DNA of 64,000 nt from Pseudopedobacter beijingensis (lineage in GTDB: Bacteria; Bacteroidota; Bacteroidia; Sphingobacteriales; Sphingobacteriaceae): assembly GCF_042678145.1 (NCBI RefSeq), contig NZ_JBHUDG010000006.1, positions 11,826 through 75,825 of the forward strand. The letters run 5' to 3'. The translations under genes and the position numbers were made by a program. The notes beneath the pieces were generated by a model, which was not told where the DNA came from, ran no database searches, and saw only the letters and a program-made list of their open reading frames with translations. Shown here piece after piece: positions 50,676 through 58,938 of this stretch (its first letter is position 1; each line of letters starts with the position of its first letter).

Positions 50676-52307
50676 GTGATTAACGTAAATAACATTTCTG
50701 TATCCTTTGGAGGCACAACACTCTTTAGTGACGTAACATTTTCTATTAATGAGAATGACAAAATAGCGCTTATGGGCAAAAATGGCGCAGGCAAGTCTAC
50801 CTTATTAAAAATAATAGCAGGTGCAGGTCAGCCTACCAGTGGCAGTGTAACAGGTCCAAAAAATGCAGTTATTGCTTATTTACCGCAACATTTATTAACT
50901 AAAGATAACGTAACCGTATTTGAAGAAACCTCTAAAGCTTTTGACGAGGTATATAAAATGCGTGATGAGCTGGACCAACTTAACGAACAGCTGACCATAC
51001 GTACCGATTATGAGAGCGACGATTATATGAAACTCATTGAGCGAGTATCTGAGCTAAGCGAAAAATACTACTCTATAGAAGAAACTAATTACGATGCCGA
51101 AGTAGAAAAAGTATTGAAAGGGCTAGGCTTTGAACGTTCTGATTTCACCCGTCAAACCTCTGAATTTTCCGGAGGATGGCGTATGCGTATTGAACTGGCT
51201 AAAATTTTATTAAAAAAGCCAGATCTTATTTTACTGGATGAGCCAACAAACCACATGGACATCGAAAGTATCCAATGGCTGGAAGAGTTTTTACTTCATT
51301 CTGCAAAAGCAGTAATTGTTATCTCTCACGACAGGGCTTTTGTTGACAATATCACCAACAGAACCATTGAAGTAACCATGGGGCGTATTTACGATTACAA
51401 AGCAAAATACAGTCATTACCTGGAGCTTAGGAAAGAACGCCGCCAGCATCAGCTAAAAGCTTACGAAGAGCAACAGCGTTTTATTGCCGATACACAAGAA
51501 TTTATAGAACGCTTTAAAGGAACCTACTCAAAAACATTACAGGTACAATCACGTGTAAAAATGCTTGAAAAGCTGGAGATTATAGAGGTGGATGAAGTAG
51601 ATAATTCTGCTTTACGCTTGAAATTCCCTCCTTCCCCACGCTCTGGTAATTACCCGGTTATTGTAGAGGACTTAAGTAAATCTTATGGAGAGCACACCGT
51701 GTTTGAAAAAGCAAACCTGATTATTGAACGTGGCCAGAAAATAGCTTTCGTAGGGAAAAACGGCGAAGGAAAATCGACCATGATCAAAGCGATTATGGGT
51801 GAGATAGATTTTGACGGATCTTTAAAAGTAGGGCATAATGCCAAAATTGGTTATTTTGCACAAAACCAGGCTGCGCTTTTAGATGAGGACTTAACCGTTT
51901 ATGAAACTATAGACCAGATTGCTGTTGGTGATGTACGCGTTAAAATTAAAGACCTACTTGGCGCATTTATGTTTAGCGGTGACGACACTACCAAAAAAGT
52001 AAAAGTGCTTTCTGGCGGAGAGAAAACCCGTTTAGCCATGATTAAACTTTTATTGGAACCAGTAAACGTACTCATCCTGGATGAACCTACCAACCACCTG
52101 GATATGAAAACCAAAGATATTATTAAAGAGGCTCTTCAAGATTTTGACGGCACCATTATACTGGTATCTCACGACAGGGACTTCTTAGATGGCCTGGCAG
52201 AAAAGGTATTCGAATTTGGTAACAAACGCGTACGCGAGCATTTTGAGGATATTAAAGGCTTTCTCGAATACAAAAAAATGAGCAGCTTAAAGGAAATTGA
52301 ACAGTAA
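50676..52307 (+). CDS. ABC-F family ATPase, housekeeping translation-factor type
   Basis: A 543-residue soluble protein from a GTG start at 50676 (no ATG is better placed). Two ABC domains carry Walker A GKNGAGKS (34-41) and GKNGEGKS (about 360-367), signatures FSGGWRMRIELA and LSGGEKTRLAM, and Walker B LILLDEPTNHMD and LILDEPTNHLD. The linker (about 240-310) is the charged type RKERRQHQLKAYEEQQRFIADTQEFIERFKGTYSKTLQVQSR, with the FKGTYSKTLQ feature common in EttA/YdiF-like ABC-F proteins. It probably works on the ribosome in translation elongation or rescue. It has only a short leader, in contrast to the ABC-F gene at 28020, which has a long structured one. Confidence 0.9.
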   Translation: MINVNNISVSFGGTTLFSDVTFSINENDKIALMGKNGAGKSTLLKIIAGAGQPTSGSVTGPKNAVIAYLPQHLLTKDNVTVFEETSKAFDEVYKMRDELDQLNEQLTIRTDYESDDYMKLIERVSELSEKYYSIEETNYDAEVEKVLKGLGFERSDFTRQTSEFSGGWRMRIELAKILLKKPDLILLDEPTNHMDIESIQWLEEFLLHSAKAVIVISHDRAFVDNITNRTIEVTMGRIYDYKAKYSHYLELRKERRQHQLKAYEEQQRFIADTQEFIERFKGTYSKTLQVQSRVKMLEKLEIIEVDEVDNSALRLKFPPSPRSGNYPVIVEDLSKSYGEHTVFEKANLIIERGQKIAFVGKNGEGKSTMIKAIMGEIDFDGSLKVGHNAKIGYFAQNQAALLDEDLTVYETIDQIAVGDVRVKIKDLLGAFMFSGDDTTKKVKVLSGGEKTRLAMIKLLLEPVNVLILDEPTNHLDMKTKDIIKEALQDFDGTIILVSHDRDFLDGLAEKVFEFGNKRVREHFEDIKGFLEYKKMSSLKEIEQ

Positions 52308-52360
52308 GTGATTTCTTAGCTGTTTGCACCCAATTTTTATTTGAAAGATACGTCCTTTTG

Positions 52361-53035
52361 TTAGCGACAAATAGCTTCTGTCCCGTTAATAACGGGACTT
52401 AAAAAAGGTATATCCAAAGAAAGTCCCCGCAGAATAAACCAAATACCCAAAAAAAGAGAAAGGATGGGTAAAATGTTATTGATTGTTTTCCTGACCGATG
52501 CTCCTGCAAAACTGACTCCTACCGCAGCAGCAAACATAAGTGGTAAAGTACCTAGACCAAAACAAAACATAAACAGAGCAGATTGATATGCACTTGTACT
52601 ATTTATGGCAGTTGCTAGCGCTATGTACACAAAAGCACAAGGTAAAAATCCATTTAAAACACCTATTATAAAATGTCCGTATTTATTCCGAATGGCTTTG
52701 CTTATTATATTATTGATAAAAGGGAAATTATATATACTTAACCGGGAGTTGGGTTTGAGTCTGATAATGGAATACACAACTATAACTAATCCACACACAA
52801 CACTTAGCGTTTGCTGAAATCCGGCTATCCAAATTCTTTTTCCCAGCATACCTACCAGTAAACCTAAAAAGGCATAACTTATAGCTCTGCCCAACTGGTA
52901 AATCAACTTATCAATGACTACTAACCATCTTTTTTTATCTCCATTTGGGATAGCAAATGCTAACGGTCCGCACATACCTACACAATGTAAACTACCAAAT
53001 AGTCCAATAAAAAAAGCTAGCTGTAGATGGTTCAT
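52361..53035 (-). CDS. TauE/SafE-like (DsbD-type) membrane protein of the cbb3 cluster
   Basis: A 224-residue inner-membrane protein with about six helices. It starts FIGLFGSLHCVGMCGPLAFAIP, the Cys/His motif shared by the CcoS-neighbour and UreH/DsbD-transmembrane group annotated as sulfite exporter TauE/SafE family. GVLNGFLPCAFVYIALATA repeats the design in the second half. Its ATG overlaps the fixH stop (ATGA). Genes of this type often close cbb3 oxidase clusters in Bacteroidota, where a role in copper or haem handling has been suggested; the name 'sulfite exporter' should not be read as function. Confidence 0.82.
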   Translation of the reverse strand: MNHLQLAFFIGLFGSLHCVGMCGPLAFAIPNGDKKRWLVVIDKLIYQLGRAISYAFLGLLVGMLGKRIWIAGFQQTLSVVCGLVIVVYSIIRLKPNSRLSIYNFPFINNIISKAIRNKYGHFIIGVLNGFLPCAFVYIALATAINSTSAYQSALFMFCFGLGTLPLMFAAAVGVSFAGASVRKTINNILPILSLFLGIWFILRGLSLDIPFLSPVINGTEAICR

Positions 53036-53445
53036 TGAACAAATATATTCTGTTCGTACAAATATGAAGTTCCCTTAGAGTACCATTTTGCGATCATTTT
53101 CCATTCTCCTTTCGCTAAATCTTTGGTTGTAATTTCTATATCACTATCTGCTACAGCAAAAGATTTATCCAATTTATTATCCGAAGGCCTGTACAAAGTG
53201 ACTTTTCCTGAATCTAAAGCACTAAACTTTACTTTTAGCATTTCGTCCATAAGCTCTACCATAGGCTTCGCCTCATCTTTATAAACATTTTGTTTCTGCT
53301 CCATCTCAATATCATAAGTCAGACCTTTTTCATAATAGTCTTTATCGTAGCTATCATCCGGAGATTTTATCATAGCCACTACCAAAGCCAGCACAAACAA
53401 CATAAATGCGCCTAAACCTAATACAATACCTTTCCCCCAATTCAT
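53032..53445 (-). CDS. FixH/CcoH-family cbb3 oxidase assembly protein
   Basis: A 137-residue protein with one N-terminal membrane helix (NWGKGIVLGLGAFMLFVLALVVAMI, about 2-26) and a periplasmic beta domain. YDKDYYEKGLTYDIEMEQKQN is the typical FixH stretch. FixH is needed for stable assembly of the cbb3 oxidase. It lies 40 bases after ccoG and overlaps the following membrane-protein gene. Confidence 0.88.
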   Translation of the reverse strand: MNWGKGIVLGLGAFMLFVLALVVAMIKSPDDSYDKDYYEKGLTYDIEMEQKQNVYKDEAKPMVELMDEMLKVKFSALDSGKVTLYRPSDNKLDKSFAVADSDIEITTKDLAKGEWKMIAKWYSKGTSYLYEQNIFVQ

Positions 53446-53485
53446 ATTATTATTTTTTATACACTTTTTATAACTTAATGGCTAT

Positions 53486-54880
53486 TTACTTTTTTATCTT
53501 TCCTATTGGACCCAGAAAATTAGTTTTTATTTCATAAGATTCTTCTCCATTCTCTATCACTTTCAACTTCACCTGATTTTTAGCCTGCTTGATCTTATCT
53601 TTAGGTATAAGCAAAAAGAAAGTTCCTTTCTTAGTAGACTCCTTTTCCAAGCTATCTATAGGTTGTACCCATTTCACTATCATATCATCATCTGCACCTT
53701 TCAAATCTACTTTTACCGTATTGGTGGTTTTATTAATAAACTCACCATTATATAAATTACTAATGTACCCACCTTCCTGTTCCTGATATAACATTCCACC
53801 AGCTCTTAGTACAATAGCATCTACATTTTTTTGTGAAGCAACAAAATACCCTAATACACTTAACATCACTACTATTACCAGGGAATAAGCCTTCATCCGA
53901 GTAGTAAATGTAGGTTTCTTATGATTTTCTATCATTTCTTCCGAATAATATCCTATCAAGTTTCTCGGCTTGTTAATTTTATCCATCACCTGATTACAGG
54001 CGTCTATGCATTGCGTACAGTTTACACATTCTAGCTGTGTTCCTTTACGGATATCTATTCCTGTTGGACAAACTGCTACACATAGATTACAATCTACACA
54101 ATCTCCTTTTTTGGAATCTGTATCGGTATCTTGTTTTCTTATCCTTCCTCTAGGTTCGCCTCTTACATAATTATAAGCTACTGCCAACGAGTTTTTATCT
54201 AACAAAACACCTTGTAAGCGCCCATAGGGACAAGCAACAATACAAACCAACTCCCTCATCTTACTAAATACCAGGTAAAAAGCCAGGGTAAAAAGCCAGA
54301 TACTTATAAAACCTACAATATGCTCCAATGGTGGTGCTGTTATTATGGCCCACAATTCGTTACTACCTATAATATAGGACAAGAAAGTATTGGCTATTAC
54401 GAAAGAGATAATGATATAAAGCCCATGTTTAAGGGTTTTCTTTCTAATTTTATCTGCTGTCCACTCTGCTTCATCTAGTTTTTTACGGGCTGCTGGCTCC
54501 CCTTCTATCCATATTTCTATTTTCCTGAATACCATCTCCAAAAAGATAGTCTGAGGACAGACCCAACCGCAAAACACTCTACCAAATGCTATGGTAAAAA
54601 GTACGATGCTAACTAAACCCGTTAACATCGCTAACGCAAAAATAAAATAGTCCTGAGGCCAAAAAACCTGACCAAAGATGACAAATTTACGTTCGATAAT
54701 ATTAAAAAGCAGAAATTGATGTCCGTTAACCCTGATTAAGGGTGCGGCAAACAGAAAAGCTAAAAGTGTATAACCTAAAATACTTCTATAGCGATAGAAC
54801 TTATCTTTTCTGACCAAAGGGTATAACCATCTTCTCTTCCCACTTGCTTCTACAGTACTATGAAATTGAATTTCTTCCAC
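53486..54880 (-). CDS. ccoG: cbb3 oxidase accessory ferredoxin CcoG/RdxA
   Basis: A 464-residue inner-membrane iron-sulfur protein. N-terminal helices are followed by the CGWVCPQTIFLEMVFRKIE motif, two 4Fe-4S ferredoxin motifs (CVDCNLCVAVCPTGIDI and CVNCTQCIDACNQVM, about 270-315), another helix (about 350-370) and a C-terminal Ig-like FixG domain (SNLYNGEFINKTTNTVKVDL onward). CcoG reduces copper for insertion into the cbb3 active site in proteobacterial models. Here it is separated from ccoP by a gap with an 18-bp perfect hairpin. Confidence 0.93.
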   Translation of the reverse strand: MEEIQFHSTVEASGKRRWLYPLVRKDKFYRYRSILGYTLLAFLFAAPLIRVNGHQFLLFNIIERKFVIFGQVFWPQDYFIFALAMLTGLVSIVLFTIAFGRVFCGWVCPQTIFLEMVFRKIEIWIEGEPAARKKLDEAEWTADKIRKKTLKHGLYIIISFVIANTFLSYIIGSNELWAIITAPPLEHIVGFISIWLFTLAFYLVFSKMRELVCIVACPYGRLQGVLLDKNSLAVAYNYVRGEPRGRIRKQDTDTDSKKGDCVDCNLCVAVCPTGIDIRKGTQLECVNCTQCIDACNQVMDKINKPRNLIGYYSEEMIENHKKPTFTTRMKAYSLVIVVMLSVLGYFVASQKNVDAIVLRAGGMLYQEQEGGYISNLYNGEFINKTTNTVKVDLKGADDDMIVKWVQPIDSLEKESTKKGTFFLLIPKDKIKQAKNQVKLKVIENGEESYEIKTNFLGPIGKIKK

Positions 54881-54938
54881 TACGATTATGTTTTAAGTCA
54901 ATACACTTTTAAAAACTAAATGTGTTAGGTTAATCTGG

Positions 54939-54979
54939 AATACAGAAGGTATTAAAGAGTTTTTAATACCTTCTGTATT
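54939..54979. other. 18-bp perfect hairpin between ccoP and ccoG
   Basis: The arms at 54939-54956 and 54962-54979 (AATACAGAAGGTATTAAA and its exact complement) are joined by a 5-base loop. There is no T run after it on the minus strand (CCAGATTAACC), so it may protect or process the ccoNOQP message instead of ending it. Confidence 0.7.
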
Positions 54980-54981
54980 TC

Positions 54982-55914
54982 TTATGAAGCAGTAGAGTCC
55001 TGAGCAACCGGAGCCTCTTCCTCTTCTTCTCCTGTATCATGTACACCCTGAGCTTCTTTTGCTCCAGGAGGATTGGTACCTCTTAATGATTTGATATAGC
55101 TTGCTACATCTGCGATCTCTTTAGGAGTCAACTGTTTTTCCCAGGAAATCATTCCTTTTTCAGGAACTCCATACTTAATGGTTTTAAAAATATTCTTAAT
55201 GGTTCCTCCATGCAGCCAGTAATCATCTGTAAGATTTGGACCTACAGTTCCTTGTCCTTTATCTCCGTGGCAAGCGACACAGTTTTTCACATATATTGCT
55301 GCACCTGAGCTCAACACAGAAGCTTCAGTAGATATTTTCACAGTATTTTCATCTACCAAATTTGCGGATTTTGCAAGAAAGACTGCTTTAGCTGCTTCTG
55401 CTTTTTCCATTTCCACTGCGTACTCCTCATCTTGCAGTTTTCCTATTTTAAAGACATGGAAGTTTAACAGGTAAACAACTGCAAAAATAATTGTACCATA
55501 AAAAAGATACATAAACCAACCTGGTGTTGGATTATCCAGTTCTTTAATTCCATCGAACTCATGAGCAATTTCCAAATCTTTCTCTTCTGAAAGCGGACGT
55601 AAGGATAATAGCTTCTGCCAAAACGTACGTTTTTCTTTTACTGGAACAGTAGTGTTTACCACTTCGCCAGCGTTCACTTCTTCTCCTACCGGTTTGGTCG
55701 CTTCAGAATCCTTTAGCAAGATAGCTGCCATCACTTTGAAAGTGTTAAGCAATACCAAACATACTATAAGGATAAGAACCAGAGTAAGTATTATTGCACC
55801 TACCCCTATATAATTCATCAACTCTGTATGAGTCATTTTCGTTTCCCCTCCAAATGCACTCCCAGCGCCAAAGAATATGGTTATAAATAAAATGGTTGAG
55901 CCTAGTTTTTTCAT
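54982..55914 (-). CDS. ccoP: cbb3 oxidase subunit III CcoP with a single haem c motif
   Basis: A 310-residue membrane cytochrome c when started at 55914 (MKKLGSTILF), which leaves 10 bases after ccoQ; in-frame ATGs at 55932 and 55947 would overlap ccoQ. Two hydrophobic helices (about 1-20 and 35-58) are followed by the FixP_N stretch DNPTPGWFMYLFYGTIIFAVVYL (about 123-145). The cytochrome c domain has one CVACH motif (Cys212, Cys215, His216) and an axial Met in EKGMISWEK. Proteobacterial CcoP has two haem c sites, so this protein has half the usual number. The C-terminal tail is acidic. It passes electrons to CcoO within the oxidase. Confidence 0.92.
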   Translation of the reverse strand: MKKLGSTILFITIFFGAGSAFGGETKMTHTELMNYIGVGAIILTLVLILIVCLVLLNTFKVMAAILLKDSEATKPVGEEVNAGEVVNTTVPVKEKRTFWQKLLSLRPLSEEKDLEIAHEFDGIKELDNPTPGWFMYLFYGTIIFAVVYLLNFHVFKIGKLQDEEYAVEMEKAEAAKAVFLAKSANLVDENTVKISTEASVLSSGAAIYVKNCVACHGDKGQGTVGPNLTDDYWLHGGTIKNIFKTIKYGVPEKGMISWEKQLTPKEIADVASYIKSLRGTNPPGAKEAQGVHDTGEEEEEAPVAQDSTAS

Positions 55915-55924
55915 AATTCTATTG

Positions 55925-56098
55925 TTATGCATTTGTCTGATTTTCACTTTCCAGCGGAATCTGACTCATATAATTAATATGTGCCTTTTTCATTCTGAAC
56001 AGTACTATTGTTGCGCCTATAAAAAAGGCGACAAAGATCAGGAGTGAGACCAAAAGATAGATCTCGTCTCCCGCCAGGTTACTAAGTTGTTTAAACAT
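55925..56098 (-). CDS. ccoQ: cbb3 oxidase small subunit CcoQ
   Basis: A 57-residue single-helix protein, MFKQLSNLAGDEIYLLVSL at the start and ending SENQTNA. One membrane helix (about residues 14-34) precedes a short basic stretch. The gene lies exactly where ccoQ is expected, 27 bases after ccoNO and 10 bases before ccoP. CcoQ stabilises the oxidase complex. The assignment rests on size, topology and position, since the family is poorly conserved. Confidence 0.8.
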   Translation of the reverse strand: MFKQLSNLAGDEIYLLVSLLIFVAFFIGATIVLFRMKKAHINYMSQIPLESENQTNA

Positions 56099-56125
56099 AC
56101 CCTATATTTTTTTGATGTTTATCTA

Positions 56126-58246
56126 TCAGTTCTTTTTATCTGCTTTGATATCCACCCCTAGCCTTTGCAAATAGGCTATAATGGCTACCATTTCTGATGT
56201 AGGCGAAACTTCTATATTATCAGCTTTCAATCCCGCCGCAATTTCGTTTGCTTGTTTCATCAAATCCTGATTGGCTATTTTTTCAAATCCTTCGGCATAC
56301 GGTACTCCTATTTTTCTTAGTGCTTTGATTTTTGGTGCTGTAGTAGTTGTGTCTACTTCCTGTACAGCCAACCAATCATATGCCGGCATAATACTTCCCG
56401 GAGTCATACTTGCAGGATCTATCAGGTGATTGAAATGCCATGCGTGACTATATTTTCCTCCAACTCTATGTAAATCGGGACCTGTACGTTTTGATCCCCA
56501 CAAGAAAGGATGATCATATACGAATTCTCCGGCTTTACTATATTCTCCGTACCTCTCTGTTTCACTTCTGAAAGGTCTAACTGTTTGCGAGTGGCAGTTA
56601 ACACAACCTTCTTTAATATAAAGGTCTCTACCTTGTACCTCTAATGGTGTATAAGGTTTTACACTTGCTATGGTAGGTACGTTAGAGCTGATAAAGAATG
56701 TAGGTACCATTTCTACAATACCACCTATTAATATAACAATTAAACTCACTACCAGCATAGCCATTGGTTTACGTTCCAAAACTTTATGCCAAAACTCTCC
56801 CTGTGCTGGTTTTTCTTCCACAGGTAATGGTAACGCTTCTGCATATTCCTGTTCTACCAAACTTCCTGCTCTTGCTGTTTTCACCAGATTATATGCCATA
56901 ATAAGCACACCACCCAAATACATGGCACCACCTAATGCTCTTAGCATATGCATAGGAATAATCCTGATCGTAGTTTCTATAAATGCAGGATATTTAAGCA
57001 TACCTTCTTCCGTAAACTCTTTCCACATTAAACCTTGAGTAAAACCACTCCAATACATAGGTATAGCGTAAAACAGGATTCCTAATGTTCCAATCCAGAA
57101 GTGAACAGAAGCTAGTTTTTTAGAGTACAGTTCTGTTTTATAGATTCTGGGGATTAACCAGTACATTACACCAAATGTTAAGAAACCGTTCCATCCCAGC
57201 GCACCAACGTGAACGTGAGCAACAATCCAATCGGTAAAGTGTGCAATAGCATTAACCTCTTTTAAAGAAAGCATTGGTCCTTCAAAAGTTGCCATACCGT
57301 AAGCGGTTAAAGCTACCACCATAAATTTCAGGGTAACATCATCTCTTACTTTATCCCACGCTCCTCTTAATGTTAACAATCCATTAATCATACCCCCCCA
57401 GCTTGGTGCAATCAACATAATTGAAAATGCTACACCTAATGATTGTGCCCAGCCTGGTAAAGATGTATACAACAAATGGTGTGGACCAGCCCATATATAA
57501 ATAAATATGAGAGACCAGAAGTGAAGAATACTCAGTTTATAGGAATAAACCGGTCTGTTTGCCATTTTAGGCAAGAAATAGTACATCAACCCTAAATAAG
57601 GTGTGGTTAAGAAAAATGCTACTGCATTATGTCCGTACCACCACTGTACCAAAGCATCCTGTACTCCGGCGTACAAATAATAACTTTTAAAAGCTGAAAC
57701 CGGAATCTCAAACGAGTTAACAATATGCAATACTGCAACGGTTACGAAAGTGGCTATATAAAACCAGATTGCAACATAAAGATGTTTTTCTCTACGTTTA
57801 AATATAGTACCAAACATATTGATACCAAACACTACCCATATAACAGTAATAGCAATGTCAATAGGCCATTCTAACTCTGCATATTCATGCGAGGTTGTTA
57901 AACCCAATGGTAAAGTAATTGCGGCAGCAACAATAATTAATTGCCAACCCCAAAAATGGATTTTGCTGAGTACATTGCTGTACATACGGGCTTTAAGAAG
58001 CCTTTGTAACGAGTAATAAACTCCCATAAAAATGGCATTACCCACAAAGGCAAAAATTACCGCATTGGTGTGTAAAGGCCTAATTCGTCCAAAAGTTGTG
58101 TATTGAGAACCTAAATTTGCGGCAGGACTGAACAGCTGTGTTGCTGCAAGTAAACCTACCAGCATTCCGATTATCCCCCATACCATGGTGGCAATCGCAA
58201 AGTCCCTCACAATCTTGTTGTCGTAGTAAAATTTGTCAGGTTGCAT
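56126..58246 (-). CDS. ccoNO: Fused cbb3 cytochrome c oxidase subunits I and II (CcoN-CcoO)
   Basis: A 706-residue inner-membrane protein joining two subunits that are separate in proteobacteria. Residues 1 to about 460 are CcoN, the twelve-helix haem-copper oxidase subunit I, with the haem and copper His motifs in LHTNAVIFAFVGNAIF, WWYGHNAVAFFLTTPYLG, GPHHLLYTSLPGW and DWIVAHVHVGALGWNG. After a linker (about 465-495) comes CcoO with one helix and a haem c site CVNCH at 548-552 followed by QTVRPFRSE. The C-terminus has the CcoO phrase GSIMPAYDWL. The enzyme is a high-affinity terminal oxidase for low oxygen. It is first in the cluster; ccoS and ccoI are not adjacent. Confidence 0.96.
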   Translation of the reverse strand: MQPDKFYYDNKIVRDFAIATMVWGIIGMLVGLLAATQLFSPAANLGSQYTTFGRIRPLHTNAVIFAFVGNAIFMGVYYSLQRLLKARMYSNVLSKIHFWGWQLIIVAAAITLPLGLTTSHEYAELEWPIDIAITVIWVVFGINMFGTIFKRREKHLYVAIWFYIATFVTVAVLHIVNSFEIPVSAFKSYYLYAGVQDALVQWWYGHNAVAFFLTTPYLGLMYYFLPKMANRPVYSYKLSILHFWSLIFIYIWAGPHHLLYTSLPGWAQSLGVAFSIMLIAPSWGGMINGLLTLRGAWDKVRDDVTLKFMVVALTAYGMATFEGPMLSLKEVNAIAHFTDWIVAHVHVGALGWNGFLTFGVMYWLIPRIYKTELYSKKLASVHFWIGTLGILFYAIPMYWSGFTQGLMWKEFTEEGMLKYPAFIETTIRIIPMHMLRALGGAMYLGGVLIMAYNLVKTARAGSLVEQEYAEALPLPVEEKPAQGEFWHKVLERKPMAMLVVSLIVILIGGIVEMVPTFFISSNVPTIASVKPYTPLEVQGRDLYIKEGCVNCHSQTVRPFRSETERYGEYSKAGEFVYDHPFLWGSKRTGPDLHRVGGKYSHAWHFNHLIDPASMTPGSIMPAYDWLAVQEVDTTTTAPKIKALRKIGVPYAEGFEKIANQDLMKQANEIAAGLKADNIEVSPTSEMVAIIAYLQRLGVDIKADKKN

Positions 58247-58448
58247 AAATTTATCGCTTTATTGATGGTGTAAAACTATCGGATGTTTCATGACAATAGA
58301 ATGACCTAAAGCTTTTCGAAATATGAGGATAATCACTTTTTAGCAATTGAGAGTCGTTTTTGATTAAAACATCTTCAAATCTTGATTATGCTTTAGACAC
58401 AAAAAAGTCATATAATTTCTCTTTTTTATAATTTTTTACAACTTAATA

Positions 58449-58478
58449 TTTGTTTTTTACAACAGAATATTATTTTTG
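58449..58478 (+). promoter_or_regulatory. Bacteroidota-type promoter of the 110-residue protein and SulP unit
   Basis: TTTG at 58449-58452 and TATTTTTG at 58471-58478 are 18 bp apart. The expected start of transcription is near 58484, about 18 bases before the ATG at 58502. Confidence 0.65.
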
Positions 58479-58501
58479 TTAAAAGATGACTTTGAACACA
58501 A

Positions 58502-58834
58502 ATGTCTAGAAGCACCTATATAAAAAAGAAAATATCTGTATTCTTCCTTTTAATCTTTGCGGTTAAAATGGTGCTTTCTATTGCTCCGGTTTTTGTAGAA
58601 ATCGACCGCTCTACAGTAAATGCTGTTATTTTACAACTAGAGTTAGAAAACGAGACTCACGAAACAGCTAAAGACACAAAATCACTTAAAAAATCGGAAG
58701 TAAATGACCTTTACGAGATGTGTTTGCTTCCTATTGAAATGGATGTTAAAGTAAAATATCACATCAAACCACGTAATTACGTAGCGTCATTCTTTCCTTC
58801 GGTTCCCACACCGCCTCCTAACATATTCTGTTAA
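58502..58834 (+). CDS. Small membrane-anchored or secreted protein of unknown function
   Basis: A 110-residue protein with a hydrophobic N-terminal segment (KISVFFLLIFAVKMVLSIAPVFV, about 10-32) that could be an uncleaved anchor or signal. An acidic and Lys-rich middle (LELENETHETAKDTKSLKKSE) follows, and the C-terminus is an unusual proline motif SVPTPPPNIFC ending in Cys. I do not recognise the family. Short Bacteroidota proteins ending in a TPPP-type motif do occur next to transporter genes, but I cannot name one with certainty. The gene has its own promoter and lies 104 bases before the SulP gene on the same strand, so they may be co-transcribed. Confidence 0.7.
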   Translation: MSRSTYIKKKISVFFLLIFAVKMVLSIAPVFVEIDRSTVNAVILQLELENETHETAKDTKSLKKSEVNDLYEMCLLPIEMDVKVKYHIKPRNYVASFFPSVPTPPPNIFC

Positions 58835-58938
58835 TTATTTATAAGTAAAAACTCTTCGTGGTTTTTATCAGTCGAAATTATATCGCTGGTTTTGTTTAGG
58901 AACTGAGCGAATGTTTAAACTTTTATTGATTAACAAGG

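Noticed and set aside
58320..58380. TTGAT-like half sites upstream of ccoNO that might be an FNR box
   Set aside because: The halves do not have the TTGAT-N4-ATCAA spacing, so FNR control is not supported by the sequence.
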